From positions 2,170,001 to 2,234,000 of the forward strand of contig NC_037319.1 of assembly GCF_000143535.2 (NCBI RefSeq): a stretch of 64,000 bases of DNA, written 5' to 3'. Shown here one piece after another: positions 37,089 to 48,914 of this stretch. A program made the position numbers and the translations under genes. How positions within the stretch are numbered: position 1 is the first letter of the stretch; the number at the start of each line of letters is the position of its first letter. The stretch is from Botrytis cinerea B05.10 (lineage: Eukaryota > Ascomycota > Leotiomycetes > Helotiales > Sclerotiniaceae). Below the pieces are notes generated by a model. That model searched no databases. It saw nothing but the letters and a program-made list of their open reading frames with translations, and was not told where the DNA came from.

Positions 37089-37706
37089 TCTGATACTGTT
37101 CAAGGCCCAAAATGGGCCAAACTTCTAAAACTTCCCAGCTTAAGAGATGACAAGTTTTGCCTCAAAAAAGGAGCAGGAATAATAAAGTGATTGATTGAAT
37201 GGTCGTTTTGATTTTAAGGTGCCTAATTGGTGATGCAAAGGCCACCATACTTCGCTTGATGTCTCGATGTCTTTCAGGATGCATCCCCTGAGCCCGGTCT
37301 AGTCCGCATATGTGCTAGCACAGAGTGGCGCCCAAGGCTGTGATTAAGCCTACTGTGGCTCGGCAGGGCCCCGGTCCGTAATTGATACGCGGGTAAGGCC
37401 GCTGGTGGAACAGGTGGGAATAAACCACAGCCTCGAATATCATCATCCATGGATAATGGATAAGCAATGAATCAGTCAATCTGGTCAGAATATTTCTTAT
37501 TCTAATATTTGTAGATGAAGGAAACTGAAAACATATCTAATTAAAGCTCCCTTTGTGAAATGACACATTCAACTGAGTCCATAAAAGTTGTCAGACCCTA
37601 CCCAAACTTTGACTTGTTTCAAAAGGGGCATTCATAAGGAGCTTCATTACCCCAATCTCGGCGACAAGCTTCACTCAAATTCCAAATCTATTTCAATACA
37701 CACGAA
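37089..37706. promoter_or_regulatory. Shared divergent promoter region, AP-1 gamma and sterol acyltransferase
   Basis: The 618 bp between two divergent start codons must hold both promoters. The left half has a GC-rich core near 37280-37400, and the right half is AT-rich. No clear TATA element was identified on either side. Confidence 0.5.
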
Positions 37707-39578
37707 ATGTCTACTTCTGCGGATGTATACACCAATGGGAATAGTCATGATCATATCTTGCGTCCCAGACCTCAACATAGCTCTAACCCAACAATTGTTC
37801 GAACAATAAGTGAGGAGGGGTTATTACCAGTCAATAGTAGCAAGGACTTCTCCGAAGATGGCATTTCTACAGGTCCAACGAGGTAAATCTCTCAAATTGG
37901 GTCAACTGCTGTATCTAACATGAAGTAGTGGACGTACAACGCCTGTTCCCGAAGATGCGCCTCCCTCCGTTCAATCGATGTTCTCTGCGAAGAGACAAAT
38001 CAAAGCAGAGCAGAAACGTCGTATTTTCCCCATCATCGAATACACCTCAAGAGTCTCGCACTTAGATCCACACAGTGATCACCATGATTTCACTGGGTTT
38101 TACATTTTATTTTGGATTGGTCTTGCTATCATGGCAATCACAACAATGTTACGAAATATCAAGGATACCGGCTATCCTATGAGAGTGGAGATTTGGCAAT
38201 TATTCACAGTGAAGGTTTGGGAACTTGGGGTCGCAGATGCGTTAATGGTCGCATCTACATCCATCAGTCTTCCCCTTCATAAGTTCTTCAGAAGTAAGGC
38301 AGGTAAATCCTTGGGGTTTCAATGGGCCAAAGGAGGAATGGCCATCCAGAGTTTATACCAAATTATTTGGATGGCATTCTGGGTTTCGTAAGTGTTCTTA
38401 CTGCACACAATGGTGAAGCGCAATTCTGACAGGCAGTATAGCATACCATTCCTTCGAGATTGGACATGGACAGCTCAGGTTTTTCTTTTACTTCATACTA
38501 TGGTCCTACTCATGAAAATGCATTCATATGCATTTTACAATGGTCACCTTAGCGAAACCGAACGACGATTACAAGAGCTTGACTCTCCTGCAACTGCTTC
38601 GAAAGCGCCAGCATATCAATATCCAAGCCCAGGTCACAAAAGAACAGCGTCAGAGATCAAAGCTCTTACTCAGACCAAAGCTGACGAGGTTGCGAGCCTT
38701 AGGGAGGATTTAGCTATCGAATTGACCTCTACCATGGGCTCGGTCACATACCCTCGAAACCTCACGTGGTATAATTATGTTGATTATATATTCTGCCCGA
38801 CACTCTGCTATGAGCTCGAATATCCTCGCACAGCAGGCATAGTCTGGTCAGAATTGGGATATAAAACTCTTGCTACGTTTGGTGTCATTTTCTTGCTCAC
38901 TATCACTTCCGAAGAATTCATCCATCCCGTTATGACCGCATCGGCAACAAGACTTCAAACTGCAACCTCGTTTACCGAAAATGCTCTCGTCGTTGCCGAA
39001 TCAATCAGCTTACTTCTTTTTCCTTTTATGATTACTTTCCTTCTCGTATTCCTTGTAATTTTTGAATTCGTCCTCGGTGCATTTGCTGAGATAACTTGTA
39101 CGTACAAAATTTTCAACGACCCTGTTGGCTTACCCGAGATCTACTTGCACCGTAGTGCTCCCCCTTTACTTGCGCTGTACTAATAACTCTCTCTAAACCT
39201 ATAGGCTTTGCAGATCGCCACTTCTACTCTGATTGGTGGAATAGTACAGACTGGATGCAATTCTCCCGTGAATGGAATATTCCTGTCCATCATTTCTTCC
39301 ATCGTCACGTATATCTCGGCTCTCGCTCGTATATCGGGAAAGGAGGAGCCACCTTTATAACTTTCTTCATTAGCGCCATTGGTCATGAAATAGTCATGGC
39401 TTGTATCACTAAGAAACTTCGAGGCTATGGAATGGTACTGCAGATGAGTCAACTTCCTATTATTTGGTTACAGAGTAGACCGTGGGCTAGAGGGAGGAAA
39501 GTGTTGAATAATGTGTGTTTTTGGTGTAGTATGATTTTGGGGTTGAGTGGTATGTGTAGTTTGTATGTTTTATTGTGA
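37707..39578 (+). CDS. Sterol O-acyltransferase (ARE1/ARE2 type, MBOAT family)
   Basis: Esterifies ergosterol with fatty acyl-CoA in the endoplasmic reticulum, for storage in lipid droplets. Four exons (37707-37882, 37929-38387, 38442-39097, 39205-39578) give 554 residues. After a polar N-terminus of about 110 residues come multiple membrane helices. A cytosolic loop around residues 275-330 is rich in charged residues. The acyl-CoA-binding signature FYSDWWN is at 437-443, the conserved asparagine is in EWNIPVHHFFHRHVY (Asn455), and the catalytic histidine is in SAIGHE (His491). The third intron falls just before the FYxDWWN motif, and skipping it would end the protein early. The motif set matches sterol acyltransferases better than DGAT1. 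The short exon-one intron (46 nt) is near the lower limit for fungi. Confidence 0.93.
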
Positions 39579-40619
39579 GGCAAAGGGGATGGGGGTGAGA
39601 GTAGAATCGGGGCCCGGTAGAGTGGGTATTTCATTTACCATTACAGGTGAAGGTGTATTATATGGGAGCGGTCGTTGGTGGCTGGCTGGTATGTTGAGCC
39701 TCTATAAACTGCATAGATGGTATCAGAACGTGCATATCAGAACTTGCACTGCTTATTCTTATAATTCTCTTTGACTCATCATAAGTTAGATACCACAATG
39801 TTTTCTTTTTTTCTCTTTTCTTTGCTTTTTGTTTCTTTTGTCTGTTACATTTCTTACCACGCGCAACTACATAGATCTCGTCGCAAGAGTTTGGATATGG
39901 AGACATACCGTATCCGAATTGTACTTAATATTTATACATAACAATATCTATAATCAAACCGATAATTTTACATCATCCGACTCCACATTATGATTTTGAT
40001 CGGAAGAAATTGGTTAAACACAACTCCAACTAATCTACCAAATCTTCTTCTACAGATCTTCCAGCCTCTCGATGCTTCCGCTCACAATTTCATTCGCTCG
40101 TTGGCCAAAAAATGACTTGAAATTCAATATAGCTCAGATGGGCATGCAACAAAAGTGATCAAGTACAAAGTACAAAGGAATTCACTACCCCTATTCATCC
40201 ATCTCAACTCATCCCATCTCAACTCATCTCCTCTTCCATATCCGTATTACCACAAGATCAGCTGTATCCATGATCCCCCCCCTAGTCCTCCCCGCACCGC
40301 AATCCCCAACACTCACGAATTTTCTCGCAAAGCACGAGAAGAAGAAGAAGATTCCCCGCGATATCTTCAATTCCAACATATCCACATCCACATCCACATC
40401 CACGTCCATATTCCTACTTCAAGTTCAGATATACAACCAAAGGCTCCCTATTGAAATCCATCGAATTCTCTAGTTACTAGTCAGATAGATTACACACTTA
40501 CCTACCTACCTAAGCTATCCATAAAGAGTTTGTGATTTACTTCCATCTATCCATTCATTCATCCATACTGCTGCATCTTTTCTCTTCTCGTCTTGTCTTT
40601 CTCGATATCTTGTTGTGGG

Positions 40620-40672
40620 TCTGTATCTGTGTATCTGTGTATCTGTGTATCTGTGTATCTGTATATCTATCT
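40620..40672. repeat. Octamer microsatellite (GTATCTGT)n
   Basis: About five tandem copies with slight decay at the right end, running into the following TA and ACAT repeats. Confidence 0.85.
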
Positions 40673-40683
40673 AGACATATACA

Positions 40684-40763
40684 CATATATATATACATAC
40701 ATACATACATACATACATACATACATACATACATACATACATACATACATACATACATACATA
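40684..40763. repeat. Microsatellite (AT)n then (ACAT)n
   Basis: A short AT run is followed by about 17 copies of ACAT. Perfect tetranucleotide array in intergenic DNA. Confidence 0.95.
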
Positions 40764-41103
40764 ATCACTCCAGCATCAACAACACTATTCATTCATCCCA
40801 TCTCATCCCGTCCCATCCCAAACAAACAGCCAGTGCCAAACACTCCATTCAATTGATGCATCAACTTCCTTTGCTTATTTTCTCTTGACCTCCTCTCTCG
40901 AGCACAAAACTACAAGCGCCATCCATTCCTACAGAGCTTAACTTAGCATAACAAACAAGTTGTATACTCCCCGTTTCTACATCCGTCTATTGATTCAAAC
41001 CCGCTGGCAAACATCTATCCAACGCCTCGCCCTGCTTTCAACGAACTTCCTTATCCTTATCCTCCTTCGTCAGGCTGGTTCTCGCTATTGATGCAATGAT
41101 CAA

Positions 41104-41104
<1 letters not shown>

Positions 41105-41141
<37 letters not shown>
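41105..41141. repeat. Dinucleotide microsatellite (TC)n
   Basis: Perfect TC array of about 18 units. Confidence 0.95.
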
Positions 41142-41142
<1 letters not shown>

Positions 41143-42140
41143 AGCCTCTAACCTCACTCCGAAGTTCGAACTATTCTTATTGAAGACATGGTCACATTCA
41201 AAGCACAAAATACAAAGCACAAGAACAATCATTACTTGAAAAATTGTAGAATTCCATTCATTCATTCATTCATGTCTCATATCTATCATTCCAACCATGA
41301 TCCATGGCCATGTTCATCAATCAGCACCCAGGTATTTAGATCACTGGTCTGCATGAATTTTCAATCATATCTTCATGTCCTCCCTTATCAAATCTCTCTT
41401 CTCTTCTCTCCCCGCTTTGTTCCATTGTTCAACTCCTCCCAAGTGAACCATTGCATATACCATGCCAATACCGATGATTCTTATCCATTCATGCACTCTC
41501 GCAAACAAATGCCTCAAAAGAACTCAAATCAAATCAAACCATCTCAACTCATCCTGTCCCCATATGTAATCCATCAATTTCACCCTTCCGCCCCCATCCG
41601 CCACTCACTTATCGCGAGCATTGCACAGTAGCGATGTTATGTGTGTATCAATACCCAATCCACCCAATCCATCCAATCAGAGATACCATCCAATCATAAA
41701 ACTACAACAACGATGAATAACTAACTCGATCAAATGCAATAGCAAATTCCAGACTCTTGCAGCAAAATATCGAGGAAAAAGCCAAAAACGAAAGACAAGA
41801 AGAAAGATTTGTAACGACTTCTTATCTCAAGTTTCTCGGCTAGATGTATCAGAGAAAATTTCTCTTGTCCTCTCGACCCGATTAGCTAGCTGCTATAGCC
41901 TGTCTGTTTTATTGCATAATTCGTCGTGTTCGTGTTATCCCCGTAAAAAAAAAAGTGAGAAAAAAAGTAAGAAAAAACCCCAATCAGCAAATACTGTAGA
42001 AAGAAAAGTGGGAATCATAATGTGCTGCGCTGTCGTTACTGTGTAAAAAAAAGTGTATTGTGTTTAAAAAGTCGAGGTGGGTACAAGAAGGATAATTTAT
42101 GTAACAAATTGTAAAAGAGAAAAGCTTGTTGAGTAAATGT

Positions 42141-44165
42141 TTAGTAGACCGATTCACGACCACGAGCTGCGGTATAAGGTGTATAATCGCGATGATTTCC
42201 CGGTTGTTCGGCAGCTCTTCTATCGACATAATGGGTTCCGGCCGAGTAGACAATATTTTCGGGTGTGATTGGAGCAGAAAAGTTGACATTGTATTGTGGT
42301 GGATATCCACCGCGACTTGTGGCTCGAGAAGCCTCTCGAGGTTTGGGTTGCGCATTGACAACTACGGGCTCAGTTGGCTCGGGCGCAGATGTTGGGTGAT
42401 ATCCTCGTGACCGAGATCGCACCTGACGAGAAGCACTTCCGCCATTTCGTGCCAATGGAGGACGAGTGGTTCGACGAGGGGAGGGACTTCGAGGTCGTGT
42501 GTAAGCACCATCGCGGAGATCCGATCGATAAGAACCCTTGAGTTCACTTCGCCCATTACTACCGATGACATAAGTTTTAGTAGTACCAGAAGTCTCGGGA
42601 GCTTCACGTCGAGGCTGTCTAATATGGGAATATTGTGGTGTTGGTGATGGCGACTCGGAGTCAGACCCGGAATCAGAGTCTGACGCTGGGGTTTGAACCA
42701 CCCGAATTGGTCCACGACCCCTATCTCTAGTATCTGTCTTCGTACCCATGCCTTGTGTAAATGTAGCTGCTCTGGTAAATGTAGGTGGTGGAGGTGGCTC
42801 TCGAGGATACTCCGTCTTCGATCGACTGGGCTCCCGTCTACCCGATCCAACCCCAACTATCGGTGGTTCCGAATATTGTTTGTTAAGAGTAGGTTTCGTA
42901 GGAGGCGAAGTTGATGCGGTATTCACATATGGTGACTCCCTAGTTGAGCGTCTACTTGGCTTTGGCATGTCTTTGCTTTTCGAAGGAGTTTCTGCAGAAC
43001 GGCGTGATGGTCGTGCTGCTGATCTCCGTGGTGTCTCATCATCACTATGGTTTTCATAAGCAGCAGATGGGTGTGGTTTGTAGTGACCGTTGTATGGTGT
43101 AGATGATGGTGCAGCAAATGTTTCTGCTCGACGCATAGTGGGCATTGCAGGTGGCGCAGGCGCAAATGGCACCTCTGGTTTGATATCCGACTCTCTGCGT
43201 GAAGCTTGGACATAACGTGCCGCATTCGCCATATGATCCTTCCACTTTTCTCCCATCGGCGAGTCTTTCACCTCTGGAGGATCTCGTTCTCGTTCTCTCT
43301 CTCTTTCCCGTTCACGTTCCCTCTCCCTCTCCCTGTCGCGTATTTCTCGTTCTCTTTCACGTTCTCTATCACGGTGCTCCCACTCTCGCTCCCGTTCCTG
43401 TTGAAGTCGAGCAGCAGTTTCGGCCCTCAATTCCTCTGCCCTTCGTGCGGCTCGTTCCGCTTTTCGTCGAAAGTCATCCTCACTGGATTCGTCTTCAACA
43501 TATGTGCCTGGACGTACTTTCTCTTCGGTGCCACGTCTCTTCTCCTTTTCGCGAGACTTCTTTCGATCTCCATGATCACGCTTGGCTTCCTTCTCCATCT
43601 TCCGTCTCAACTTCTCTCTTTCATCTTCTTCCTGGTGTCTTCTTCGTTCCCTTTCGTCTCTATCCGAATCTCTGGTTGTAGTTTTGGATCTCCTGACAGA
43701 TGGTCTCGGAGTTTCATCATACAAATCCTCGTAAGATCTCGGTGGCGGTTTTGAATACACATTTGACTCTTTTGTTGGCTTTTGCGAAGTCTTTGGATAT
43801 GAGGAACTGTATGTTGTCGTTCTAGGTTCTGCGGTCCTAACATTGTATTCATAAGTTTTACTAGTCGAAACTGGATTCGAAGTCGAAGTCGAAGTCGAAG
43901 TTTTGCCCAACTCCTCTCTCAACTTATGCAATTTGACAGTTTGGTCATATTCTGATCTTCTTGATACATCACTCAGTATTTCGTATGCTTCTTGGACTTT
44001 TTGAAATTCATCGACCTTTATTGCCTTCAATTGAGGATCTTGAACTTTGTCCGGATGACACTGGAGAACAAGCTTTCGATGTGCCAATCGAATCTGAGGT
44101 AATGTCGCCTCTTTATCAACACCGAGGATTTTATATGGATCTGTAGGAAGGCGTGGCGAACTCAT
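42141..44165 (-). CDS. Large J-domain (DnaJ class C) protein
   Basis: Single-exon product of 674 residues. The J-domain occupies about residues 8-80, beginning DPYKILGVDKEA, with the HPD triad at 37-39 and a helix-IV-like YDQTVKLHK. It should stimulate an Hsp70 partner in the cytosol or nucleus. The rest is disordered: a Ser/Thr run (STSTSTS), then long Arg/Glu/Asp-rich repeats around residues 170-310 that may form a charged single helix, then Pro/Ser/Arg-rich sequence with many Arg-Ser and Ser-Pro pairs. There is no zinc finger, Gly/Phe-rich segment or client-binding domain. RS-like and RE-rich composition is often seen in proteins near the splicing machinery, but that is only a hint. The start ATG at 44165 directly precedes the J-domain. 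Confidence 0.9.
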   Translation of the reverse strand: MSSPRLPTDPYKILGVDKEATLPQIRLAHRKLVLQCHPDKVQDPQLKAIKVDEFQKVQEAYEILSDVSRRSEYDQTVKLHKLREELGKTSTSTSTSNPVSTSKTYEYNVRTAEPRTTTYSSSYPKTSQKPTKESNVYSKPPPRSYEDLYDETPRPSVRRSKTTTRDSDRDERERRRHQEEDEREKLRRKMEKEAKRDHGDRKKSREKEKRRGTEEKVRPGTYVEDESSEDDFRRKAERAARRAEELRAETAARLQQEREREWEHRDREREREREIRDRERERERERERERERERDPPEVKDSPMGEKWKDHMANAARYVQASRRESDIKPEVPFAPAPPAMPTMRRAETFAAPSSTPYNGHYKPHPSAAYENHSDDETPRRSAARPSRRSAETPSKSKDMPKPSRRSTRESPYVNTASTSPPTKPTLNKQYSEPPIVGVGSGRREPSRSKTEYPREPPPPPTFTRAATFTQGMGTKTDTRDRGRGPIRVVQTPASDSDSGSDSESPSPTPQYSHIRQPRREAPETSGTTKTYVIGSNGRSELKGSYRSDLRDGAYTRPRSPSPRRTTRPPLARNGGSASRQVRSRSRGYHPTSAPEPTEPVVVNAQPKPREASRATSRGGYPPQYNVNFSAPITPENIVYSAGTHYVDRRAAEQPGNHRDYTPYTAARGRESVY

Positions 44166-47100
44166 GGCGAAAGGAAAGTGAGGGTATTAGGTTCAAGTAA
44201 TGAGAGATGGAAATATGCGTAATGTATTGCTCGTAGATTGCAAACCTTCGTGACGGGTCTATTGCATTGTCGTCGAGAAGCAAACGAAGAAATCGATGAA
44301 AGTGAATTCTTGGATGTCGATGGCGTTGTTGATCTGCTATGAAAAGTGAAGATAGAAATCTATTGACTGCAATGCGAAAGTGGTGAAGCTGGCTATATTA
44401 AAGAATGTTGTGAAAAAGCAAGAATGTTGAAACGATTCCAATCTGAAAAGAGCCGAAAGGATTTACGATTCAAATATCAAATATCGGTAGAGGAATTGTC
44501 GATATGCAAAGAATCCGAATGGTATTGAAGAGAAGACAATTTGTCAACAGAGGCGTTGAGCGATATTTGGAAATATCTTGGATCCGATCTTTCCCAATCC
44601 TTGGAAATCTTTGGGGGTCCAGGTTCTTGGGGGCTTGGATGAGATGAATGGTGAATGAGGTCACGGATTATCCCGACTGGGTAGTGGCAGGTACCCCGTT
44701 AAAATTGTAAACTACCTATGGGATGAAAACGGGCTCCAACCAAGGGACCGAGATGCGAACCACGTGGAAGAGGAAAGGCAAAAGTAAGGCAAGAGGTAAG
44801 GCAAAATGGAAACGTCCACAGAAGAGGCTGGAGTTGATTGGCGATGGATTGAGGGATACCAAAGGGTTGAAGTCTTGAGTCAGCAGGGCGCAGCGAAATC
44901 AACGGGAGGGCGGAAACCAGTCAAGATCCCGTGAAGCCAGCGAAGGAGAAAAAGAAAAGTGTTCCGTAAGCGTGTGGCGATTTGTAACCTTCTTCAAGAT
45001 TGTTCCATAGGCACAAGGGACTGAATGGGAAGCGTGGAATTATACCGGCAGAGGAGTGAATGATGTGTACAAATTGCCTTGCGGGTCGGATGTATACAGA
45101 GAATGGCTCCGTGCGGTCGTCGTCAGAAGTGAATACGGAGTATTCGTAGCGAAGAAGATAAGGAAGGAGTAGAAAGAACAGCACACGGAGAAGAAGGAAA
45201 AGAAGAGTCCGGTTCCCAGGGGTGAAGTCTGAAGCGTAGAGTCTGGACGCCGGGCAACTCTTGGTGGTGTGTCGGACTGGCAATTGTACTGGAGATGGCA
45301 ATGGCAGTGATGATGATGTGATGTGATGCGAAGGAACAATTGGTGTTGACGTTTTGTGCTGTGCGAGTACTCTATACACGAGGCAGAAAGTAAACACACC
45401 AAAACGAAGGAACCGGAAAAGGAGGAGGAGAAAGGATTCTAATGGGTCCTCAATAAGGATATATGGGAATGGCAGTAATGCTGAGGATTCGAATAGATTC
45501 CCAAAGAATGCCCTGGTGGATGGATTCGGTCCCCGCCTTGTTACTAGGAACGGTAAGGGTAAGAGTAAGAGGTAATGCTAAGTAATACTCCGCTTTCCTG
45601 GCTCGACTGGCTCAACGCAGTGCAAGAACAACACGAATGAGCGTATCGTATCCTCTGGTACGGTGTTGAACGGGTCCAGAAATCCGGTCTCTCTAGTAAA
45701 ACAGTATCATTTGTCTGTCAAGGTACCGGGCTCAGTCTGGACGGCAACCGCAGTAAAAGGCAGGCTCAGAGTATCAAATAAGAATATAGGGCGAAATGGG
45801 GACAACGAGGCGGTGAATCGTCGTCCTGACGATTACGATTTGCGAAGGAAATGGCCCAGCCGGGGCATCCACTCCCTGAAACTATTCACGAATGATACAG
45901 CGAGGTTTCGGTAAAATGCGTGCAATTGAAAAGGCGTTAGGCCGTTCCAAGTTATGCTTGTCAGAATTGGAATTAGTCGATAGCCTTAGATATTCTATGA
46001 TTAGTCGAACTCTAAAAGGGAGTATCCGTTCGATAGTCGACAGACGGATCGATTTAACTCTATTGGCAACTCTGAAGCATCCAGTGTCCCAGAACTTCAG
46101 ATCAACGTCAACGGCAAGAGGCAGTGGGCCAGAGCAGGTAAATGGACTTCGCTGCCTTGGTCTTGGTGTAGAGAAAGGTGAATATGACGATGGGTGCTTC
46201 GGCTTGACTCGATTTGATGGGGGCAATATGATGGGGTGATGCAAGTGGGAGAGTTGGAACCATACGATACGACACTGGGTCCTGTATGATATGTATGTAT
46301 GAGACCTGGAGACGATAATGAGGTAAGCCTGGCCTGGGCTCGATATTAGGAAAAGATAGCCTGGCTTTTTTTTGATCGAATGGCAGAGAACGGAGCTGAG
46401 TTAAGTAGAGCCTGGCGTGGAGATATCAGAGTCCCCACCGCGGAAAAAGTCGAGGACGTCTCAATAGCGGTAGTAGATCTAGCAAACCAACACGCGCCAC
46501 AATGATACTGATCGAATAGAAGCGGAGCCAAGTCGTTGAACGGGCAATAGATGCAGCACAGCTTGTTTGGATGGTGTAACTTCGTAGGGTATAGTATCGG
46601 CTCAAAAGAGGTAGTTATTTGGTTTGCTATCAATTCAGCTGGGTTGGTTGACATGTGAGGAGAAACATCTGAGACTCACGGCCACCAGGCATCTTATGTT
46701 GGCAAAATGGAGATGGTATCTACGAAGTATTCCTACTGGATATGTGACATTTCCACTTTATTGTGGCTCAAAGGCAAGCATTCGTCTCCATCACCAGCCT
46801 TAAAAAATCAGTCCATTGCCGCATTCAGAGTCACTCACCCAAAACCAAGTAAACAAACAATGATGGCAACTCCGGAAGGAAAGCAGGACGTGATCGAAAG
46901 ACCTTTCAGTCCATTGGTGATAGATGGACCAATGGAAAGCTTCAAACTAAGTCCCATCAAGGACTCATAGTGCATGAGACCACCACGTTTCTACTGCACG
47001 CTCGAGTAACTCGAATGTCACTAACGAAGTGGTTTGTCCACAGCTAGGTTATTCCAAGCTACGGCTAAGCGATGTAAAATTCAGTCATCAGCTTGGCCTC

Positions 47101-48734
47101 CCGAGCCTTCCTAATTATAAAATTCTTTTACCGCCGAATGCAACTGTGATTATAGTTGAAGTAGCCGCAAAACGACATTTCCAGAATGTGAAGAAGGGGG
47201 AGGGGGGTATAGCTAACGTCAGATATACCGGATAAAGACAGGTACCAAAGTCACTGTCAGCACACCCTTCCACCCACTGCCTCCCCCCTCTCTCCCCGAC
47301 GCCCTGAATGGATGGACAGATCAAATAGAACGTCGCCCGCATCAAGGCCCAACTTATTGTGTCCCGGCATATTAACATCTATCAAATGTGTATGGTCCAT
47401 TGATGGTCTCTTTTCTTCCCAAGTGAGAAATCGTCGGTGTTTCCAGAATCCAGAGGTGCAGAGGTGTTCTTGAGCCGAGACCTCAGATTATCAGTTTCCT
47501 GCCGTGCCATTATCATCATGCAGACGCCCATGCAAAGATAACCCTCATCTGCCCCGTTCTGTGCTCGAAAGTACAAATCATCTCTCTTCTTCTTCCCACT
47601 TCCATTGATAAATCGCTTTTTCTAGCATATCATGCACTCTCATGCACTCTCGTGCATGTACTCATGTACCTCGAGCATTAGTCTGGCAGGTCTTAACGAT
47701 CATTGATGCTCTCTTCCCTTGGTTTCCATATGCCCCACTGATTGATCACTCGTACAGAGTCCACGGTACAGCAGGAAACAGAGAAATATCCGAAGCTTCA
47801 CCACGAAAGAAGTTGCAAGCCGAGCGAGCTAAACATGGAAAACCCTATCAGGATCTGCGAAAGGATTTCAAACAATCAACAATATCTGTACCGCCTCTGG
47901 CGACAGATCTCCCGCACATCAGAGGCACATACATCACGTACTAAGCCAAACCAGGGCATTGCGGGTTAATTGTTACCAAAATGGGGTCGCAGAGCTCATG
48001 ACCTTTGCTCAGGGACACTTCCCTCGTCGCTGGTAGGTCCACCTATCAAACCGCAAAAAATTCGCCATCATCCCAGTCAACACATTTTTCTGCTGACAGT
48101 TACTTCTGCACATTTTTCGAGAGTCCGATGGTGCTCCTGCAGTTAATAATGCAAATGCGATGCGAGGACTTCCTTGTCCTGTATCGGCTGCCCCGCTATC
48201 CAATCTGAGCTGACTTCCCATGGCTATTGTTTCAGCCAAAAAGCATCATACATTTGGACACGCTTTTTTACCCCTCCGTTCCAACGATCCCGATGAACAT
48301 CCACCCCCTCCCCGCCGTCACTCATATATTCACAGACACCATTCGACGAGAAGGACTTGCTTGATCTTGGGGATTTAACACGGCGTGTTTGAGACTCGTC
48401 AAACTACCAATTTCAGTTGCAGCATTGAGGCCAATTGCAGAATCTCAGGTTCGAATAAGTACAGCGCAGGAAAGGCTACGGTGGAGAAAAGAGAATTTGG
48501 GTTTCACGCAATTGGCGAGATCATCTGAACTTTTTCTTTCCTTTTTCCACATCGCGATTCACATGGGAGGGAAGGAAGGGAAGGTTCGTTTGACAGCGGA
48601 CATCCCGCCCTTGAAGAAAAGAGTTTTGACTCCATACCTGAAGTCTAACCGTCTACCTTGCTCAGACTCTACGATGTAGACCCCCGGCGGAACGTCGGAT
48701 AAGAGGTCGGAGGGGTAACCTGAGACAATCTACA

Positions 48735-48786
48735 TGGGCACATAGGCACATAGGCACATAGGCACATAGGCACATAGACACATAGG
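48735..48786. repeat. Octamer minisatellite (GGCACATA)n
   Basis: Six tandem 8-bp units with one substitution (GACACATA). Intergenic. Confidence 0.9.
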
Positions 48787-48868
48787 TCGTATTTATCGAT
48801 ATTTATCAAGATGTGACAATCCTGCTACGATTACGAAGGAAGCACCTCGACTTCTCGAGTACATGCTA

Positions 48869-48914
48869 ATGTCAATTGTCAATTGTCAATTGTCAATTGT
48901 CAATTGCCAATTGC
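48869..48914. repeat. Heptamer minisatellite (TGTCAAT)n
   Basis: About six tandem 7-bp units, the last changed to TGCCAAT. Each junction creates the palindrome CAATTG. Confidence 0.9.

Larger units (their letters stand above)
39579..42140. other. Microsatellite-rich spacer between convergent genes
   Basis: Holds the 3' ends of the sterol acyltransferase (+) and the J-domain gene (-). Several simple repeats lie between 40380 and 41140. The ORFs at 40532-40888 and 41188-41631 are made of repeat or pyrimidine-rich sequence and are not supported as genes. Confidence 0.6.

Noticed and set aside
40684..40763. Regular repeat array considered as CRISPR-like
   Set aside because: It is a perfect tetranucleotide microsatellite without spacers, in a eukaryotic genome.
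41188..41631. ORF of 147 codons
   Set aside because: Pyrimidine-rich sequence without domain, cysteine or membrane pattern, in the spacer between convergent genes.
43199..43754. Long plus-strand ORFs opposite the J-domain gene
   Set aside because: They arise from the complement of the Arg/Glu-rich repeat; the minus-strand frame has the J-domain.
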